A DNA stretch of 45,856 nucleotides from Thalassospira sp. (lineage in GTDB: Bacteria; Pseudomonadota; Alphaproteobacteria; Rhodospirillales; Thalassospiraceae), in the NCBI RefSeq assembly GCF_002709775.1, contig NZ_PAQR01000017.1, positions 1 through 45,856 on the forward strand, given 5' to 3'. Within the stretch, counting starts at the first letter, position 1, and every line of letters begins with the position of its first letter. The position numbers and the translations under genes are program-made. This document shows positions 42,497 to 45,856 of this stretch, one piece after another. Below the pieces are notes generated by a model. The model searched no databases. It worked only from the letters and a program-made list of their open reading frames with translations, and was not told the origin of the DNA.

Positions 42497-44284
42497 ATGC
42501 CCGCATTCGTCAAACCTATCCTTGCCAGTGCCATTCTGCTTCTTCTGACCATTCCGGTCGCAAGGGCAGCAGAGGACGTTGCCCCCCTTGAAACCTGGTC
42601 GATGCTGGTTGGTCTGGTCGGTGGATTGGCCCTGTTTCTTTACGGGATGGATCATCTTGCCGGCGCGCTTAAAACCCTTGCCGGGGCAAGGTTGCGCCGC
42701 GTTTTATCGGGCATGACGCGCAATCGCGTCTGGGCGGCGGTTTCAGGTGCGGTCATTACCGGGTTGGTACAATCCTCAAGCGTTACGACCGTGCTGGTGG
42801 TTGGCTTTGTCTCTGCCGGGTTGATGCCCTTTGCCCAATCGATTGCGGTGATCATGGGGGCCAATATGGGCAGTACCCTGACGGCGCAGATCATTGCCTT
42901 TCGGGTTGATGCCATCGCACCGCTTTTCATCGCCGTCGGTTTTGCGATGACGATGCTGGCTGATCGCAAACGCTTTTCGCTGATCGGCAAGGCAGTGCTG
43001 GGTATGGGGATGCTGTTCTTTGGCATGGGCATGATGAGCGACGCGATGGAGCCGCTTCGGACCTACGCCCCGTTCATCGATCTGATGAGCCAGATGAGCA
43101 ATCCGTTTTTGGCCCTGCTGGTCGCAGCCGCCTTTACCGCGTTGGTGCAATCAAGTGCGGCGACCATGGGGATTGTCATTGTTCTGGCCGGGCAGGGGCT
43201 GGTTCCGCTTGAAAGCGGGATCGCGCTTATTTTCGGGGCCAATATCGGCACCTGTGTCACAGCCCTTCTGGTGACGATTGGCAAGAACCGCGATGCGCTT
43301 CGCACCGCCCTTGGTCATATCCTGTTTAACGTGGTCGGGGTTGTGATCTGGTTGCCGTTTATTGATCAACTGGTACGCTTGGTTGAGGTGATCACGACTG
43401 GCCGCACGCCGGAAAGCACAGATGTCGCGCGCGAAATCGCCAATGCGCATACCATTTTCAACGTTGCCAATGTCATCCTGATGATCGGGTTTATCCCGTG
43501 GATCGCGCGCCTGATTGAAAAGCTTGTTCCGGCCGAGGTCGAACCCGAACCGCGCCTTAGTCCGGAGCCGAAATACGTTATGCACGAACTGACCGTCGCC
43601 CCGGCAGCAGCCCTTAGCTTGCTGCGTAATGAAGTGGTGCATATGGGCGATGTGGTGATTGATGTTGTTCGTCGCGGGCGTGAAAACCTGCGCAATCCGA
43701 CGCGGGCCAAGCTTGAAAAACTTGGCGAACTCGATGACGGGGTCGATAGCCTGCAGGACGCGATTGCGCTGTTTGCCGCAAAGCTGCCGCGTGCGGAACT
43801 GCTGCCAAGTGACGTGAACCGCATGCAGAATGAGCTGGCGGTGAGTAACCATCTTGAGGCGGTCGGCGATCTGATCAGCGAGGAAATGGTCAAACTGGTG
43901 GGCGAATGGCTTGATATTCGCCACATGCCATCAGCCGAAAGCCGCCAGAAAATGGCGGAACTTTACGAGATCGCCGAGGATTGCCTGAAACAGTCCATGA
44001 CCGCCTTCACGGCCGAGGATATCGAGGCCGCCAACCATGTGCTGGGTCGCAAGGCGGAATTTGCCACCAAGCTTGAAGCGACACTGCGTAAGGTCAGCGA
44101 CGAAATTGGTCCGCGTGATATCGATATTCGCCGCTATCGGATCGAGGTCGCAATGGTCGAACGCGTCAATCGCCTGTATGAGCGCGCGCGCCGGATCGCT
44201 CATGCGACCATCGCAATTAAAAATCAGGAAGAACCCGCCCCTGACGAGCAGAACGCGGCATCGACCATCGCCGATGCCATGTAA
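42497..44284 (+). CDS. Na/Pi cotransporter family protein with PhoU-like C-terminus
   Basis: A 595-aa inner-membrane protein of the NptA/YjbB type. A hydrophobic start (cleavable signal or first helix, ending near ARAAE at 26) leads to two inverted repeats of the PNaS domain. Each carries the transport signature: VQSSSVTT with Gln92-Ser-Ser and VQSSAATM with Gln218-Ser-Ser. GANMGSTLTA and GANIGTCVTA are the paired loops that follow. After the last helix (about 325-345) comes a cytoplasmic helical domain (about 360-575) similar to PhoU. In E. coli YjbB exports phosphate, so either direction is possible. The start is ATG 42497 (TTG 42494 would add one residue). Confidence 0.93.
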   Translation: MPAFVKPILASAILLLLTIPVARAAEDVAPLETWSMLVGLVGGLALFLYGMDHLAGALKTLAGARLRRVLSGMTRNRVWAAVSGAVITGLVQSSSVTTVLVVGFVSAGLMPFAQSIAVIMGANMGSTLTAQIIAFRVDAIAPLFIAVGFAMTMLADRKRFSLIGKAVLGMGMLFFGMGMMSDAMEPLRTYAPFIDLMSQMSNPFLALLVAAAFTALVQSSAATMGIVIVLAGQGLVPLESGIALIFGANIGTCVTALLVTIGKNRDALRTALGHILFNVVGVVIWLPFIDQLVRLVEVITTGRTPESTDVAREIANAHTIFNVANVILMIGFIPWIARLIEKLVPAEVEPEPRLSPEPKYVMHELTVAPAAALSLLRNEVVHMGDVVIDVVRRGRENLRNPTRAKLEKLGELDDGVDSLQDAIALFAAKLPRAELLPSDVNRMQNELAVSNHLEAVGDLISEEMVKLVGEWLDIRHMPSAESRQKMAELYEIAEDCLKQSMTAFTAEDIEAANHVLGRKAEFATKLEATLRKVSDEIGPRDIDIRRYRIEVAMVERVNRLYERARRIAHATIAIKNQEEPAPDEQNAASTIADAM

Positions 44285-44296
44285 CGTTCCGGCGGA

Positions 44297-44749
44297 TTAA
44301 CGTTCGGCGGGTGGTGTTGCGATGTCCTTTTGCATGACCGTGACATCGCAGGCGCGATAGCCCAGATGGCGATAGAAGTCCTGTGTCGCGTGGTTATCGG
44401 CACGCACCATCAATTGCATGCGCCAGACACCCTGATCACGCAGCCAGTTTTCCCCGACTTCCATCAAACGGCGACCAAGTCCTGATTTCTGAAGGTTAGG
44501 TGCAACAGCCATGTAATAGATCCAGCCGCGATGTCCGTCATGGCCGGCCATGATCGAACCAACAATGTTATCGCTGTTATCTTCCCAGACGAAAAGGGTG
44601 GCCTCGTCGCTTTCAAGCGCAAAGCGCACATCCCATTCCGGCGGATTGTACGGGCGATAAAGCCCGGTTTCCTGCCAAAGCGTTGTCACGGCGGGGATAT
44701 CAGAAAGTCTGGCGGTTCTGGGGGCGGATTTCGGGGCGGGTGTTGTCAT
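44297..44749 (-). CDS. GNAT acetyltransferase, YpeA-like
   Basis: A 150-aa GNAT enzyme very close in pattern to YpeA of enteric bacteria. TLWQETGLYRPYNPPEWD (about 22-39), GSIMAGHDGHRGWIYYMAV (about 64-82) and QKSGLGRRLMEVGENWL (about 86-102; acetyl-CoA loop Q-x-x-G-L-G) are the main matches, and MVRADNHATQDFYRHLGY ends the domain. The natural substrate of YpeA is not known to me. The start is ATG 44749, with AAAGAAG before it; an in-frame ATG at 44770 lacks a site. It is convergent with the phosphate transporter gene, 12 bp apart. Confidence 0.9.
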   Translation of the reverse strand: MTTPAPKSAPRTARLSDIPAVTTLWQETGLYRPYNPPEWDVRFALESDEATLFVWEDNSDNIVGSIMAGHDGHRGWIYYMAVAPNLQKSGLGRRLMEVGENWLRDQGVWRMQLMVRADNHATQDFYRHLGYRACDVTVMQKDIATPPAER

Positions 44750-44854
44750 GGTGCTTCTTTCATGGGGCAATATTCAGAAGCGCGTAACAATGCGTCGATT
44801 GCATCGGGCCGTCAAACCCAATTGCGTGACAAACTGATGAAGTTAAACGCCAAA

Positions 44855-44889
44855 ACGCAAAACGCCCCCAAGGGGAGCCTTGGGGGCGC
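44855..44889 (-). terminator. Terminator of the exported His/Gly-rich protein gene
   Basis: CGCCCCCAAGG (44864-44874), loop GGAG, CCTTGGGGGCG (44879-44889): 11-bp perfect stem. On the minus strand it is followed by TTTTGCGTTTTGG. Confidence 0.85.
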
Positions 44890-44962
44890 GGTGCGGGTCC
44901 GGGGTATCGGTTGGGATGGGGAAGCCCCGGACCGGGGTGGGGATGTTAAAAGTGCAAGATGA

Positions 44963-45646
44963 TCAGCTGATCGGGCGGCCGGTCACGCTGCTCAGTTCCA
45001 TTTCGCGGACAATATCGCCCGCCTGGTTGGTGATGGTGGCGCTATAGGTACCGCGCGGGGTTTCGGTGAGTTCACCCAGTTTGAGCTCGCCATTGCCAAA
45101 CCGGATCACCATCGCATTGGCCAGAAGCGTCATCTGATCGGCAGTAAATTTGCGATCAAAGCGGGCATTCTGGCCCTTGTTCGGTTTACCCATCAGCTTG
45201 CGCAGGTCATGGCGGGCGCCACGGTCCATGCGGCCGGTCTTTTCATCAAATTTCAAAACCTCGACCACATCGCCATTGGCATTGGTCAGAAGAACATCAA
45301 TCATGCCGGGTTCTTCAGCCATCATGGCGTCACCGGTTTTAAGGTCTGACTTGTTCATTTTCAGAAGCATGGCATCAACCAGCGTGCGGGCCTCATCAAC
45401 GGTCAACGGAACGGCGCGCGGGCGGCCTTCGCCACGGAACATGCCATCTTTGCCATGCTTGCCGTGTTCGCCATATTCACCGCGTTCACCGCGCATATGT
45501 TCGCCGTCGCCATGGCCGCCAAACATCGACCATTCGCCGCCGTGATCACGTTCGCCCGGCGAGGCATAGGAAGCTGCAAACGGGGTTGCGATGATGGTGG
45601 TTGCGATCAGGGCCGCAGCAAGTTTCAGGGTGTTTTTGCGTTTCAT
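44963..45646 (-). CDS. Exported His/Gly-rich protein of unknown function
   Basis: A 227-aa protein with a signal peptide (MKRKNTLKLAAALIATTIIATPFAASYA, cleavage near residue 28). Residues 30-75 are extremely rich in Gly, His, Glu, Arg and Lys (GGHGDGEHMRGERGEYGEHG and similar), which could bind metal or be disordered. Two PepSY-like or repeat units follow: one around LTVDEARTLVDAMLLKMNKSD (about 82-102) with DVLLTNANGDVVEVLKFDEKTGRMD, the second around FTADQMTLLANAMVIRFGNGE (about 165-185) with YSATITNQAGDIVREMELSSVTGR. The two are clearly similar to each other, suggesting an internal duplication. I do not recognise a named family. The start is ATG 45646 with GAGG 6 nt upstream. Confidence 0.82.
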   Translation of the reverse strand: MKRKNTLKLAAALIATTIIATPFAASYASPGERDHGGEWSMFGGHGDGEHMRGERGEYGEHGKHGKDGMFRGEGRPRAVPLTVDEARTLVDAMLLKMNKSDLKTGDAMMAEEPGMIDVLLTNANGDVVEVLKFDEKTGRMDRGARHDLRKLMGKPNKGQNARFDRKFTADQMTLLANAMVIRFGNGELKLGELTETPRGTYSATITNQAGDIVREMELSSVTGRPIS

Positions 45647-45703
45647 GGTGAACCTCATCAGGTTTGTGGGGGATCAATGCGTTGAGGTCCGTTATCACCT
45701 ATG

Positions 45704-45775
45704 ATTGTCGCGAAATGATCCCGACAAACTGCCAAATTGGTCGCAAGATTTGCCAAACCGGCCCTTTGCGACAAT
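45704..45775. promoter_or_regulatory. Widely spaced repeat ATTGTCGC ... GCGACAAT upstream of the exported protein gene
   Basis: Perfect 8-bp inverted halves at 45704-45711 and 45768-45775, 56 bp apart. Between them TGCCAAA occurs twice (45730 and 45751, 21 bp or two helical turns apart). This resembles a control region with several bound proteins, possibly a response regulator, about 60-130 bp before the start codon. Confidence 0.35.
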
Positions 45776-45856
45776 CTGATACAAATTGCCATTTCAGCCG
45801 GGATGGCCAACGCGTTAAGTTACGTTGAACCAAGACTTTTGATTTCAGGACCGCAT

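Overview
The window reads as chromosome of a free-living, aerobic Gram-negative alphaproteobacterium. The protein style and gene mix (CioAB oxidase, fused CysNC, KatG, DgoKA, AcoR-type regulator with an aldehyde dehydrogenase) fit Rhodospirillales, and Thalassospira is my best guess. There is no rRNA or other marker here, so the genus is an inference. I recognised 35 protein-coding genes, no tRNA or rRNA, no CRISPR array and no insertion sequence.

Left end (1-4.1 kb): a ClpP-like membrane serine protease runs off the left edge. Next to it is a visibly AT-rich two-gene operon: a DUF3696-type AAA/ABC ATPase overlapping an unrecognised 349-aa partner. It looks horizontally acquired and has the layout of an anti-phage defence pair. 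From 4.2 to 14.2 kb come katG, a CDF cation transporter, the DgoK/DgoA pair of D-galactonate catabolism, an SDR with an altered active site, a GIY-YIG nuclease preceded by a large palindrome (an Ssn/NTS-like arrangement), a small conserved protein, a lipoprotein LivK-like binding protein, a CDP-alcohol phosphatidyltransferase and a GNAT enzyme.

14.5-22.8 kb: an AraC regulator is followed by a three-gene locus that I consider the most interesting part. It encodes an exported Cys-repeat protein with a C-terminal tectonin-like propeller, a secretin lipoprotein with TPRs in place of the usual N-domains, and an exported protein made almost entirely of tectonin-like propeller repeats. No secretion ATPase or inner-membrane platform is present, so this may be an undescribed secretin-based envelope system.

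23-34 kb: cysD-cysNC (sulfate activation), with three copies of an AACAC-N8-GTGTT palindrome upstream; an EntS-like MFS exporter; a PLP aminotransferase; the cyanide-insensitive quinol oxidase operon cydA-cydB with a 44-aa DUF2474 gene; and a divergent LysR/YeiH pair with an 11-bp inverted repeat between them.

34-45.9 kb: an aldehyde dehydrogenase/DUF779 operon with a sigma-54 promoter and an upstream palindrome, divergent from an AcoR-like sigma-54 activator that presumably drives it; then asnB, glpD, a TfoX C-terminal domain protein, a Na/Pi cotransporter with a PhoU-like tail, a YpeA-like acetyltransferase and an exported His/Gly-rich protein.
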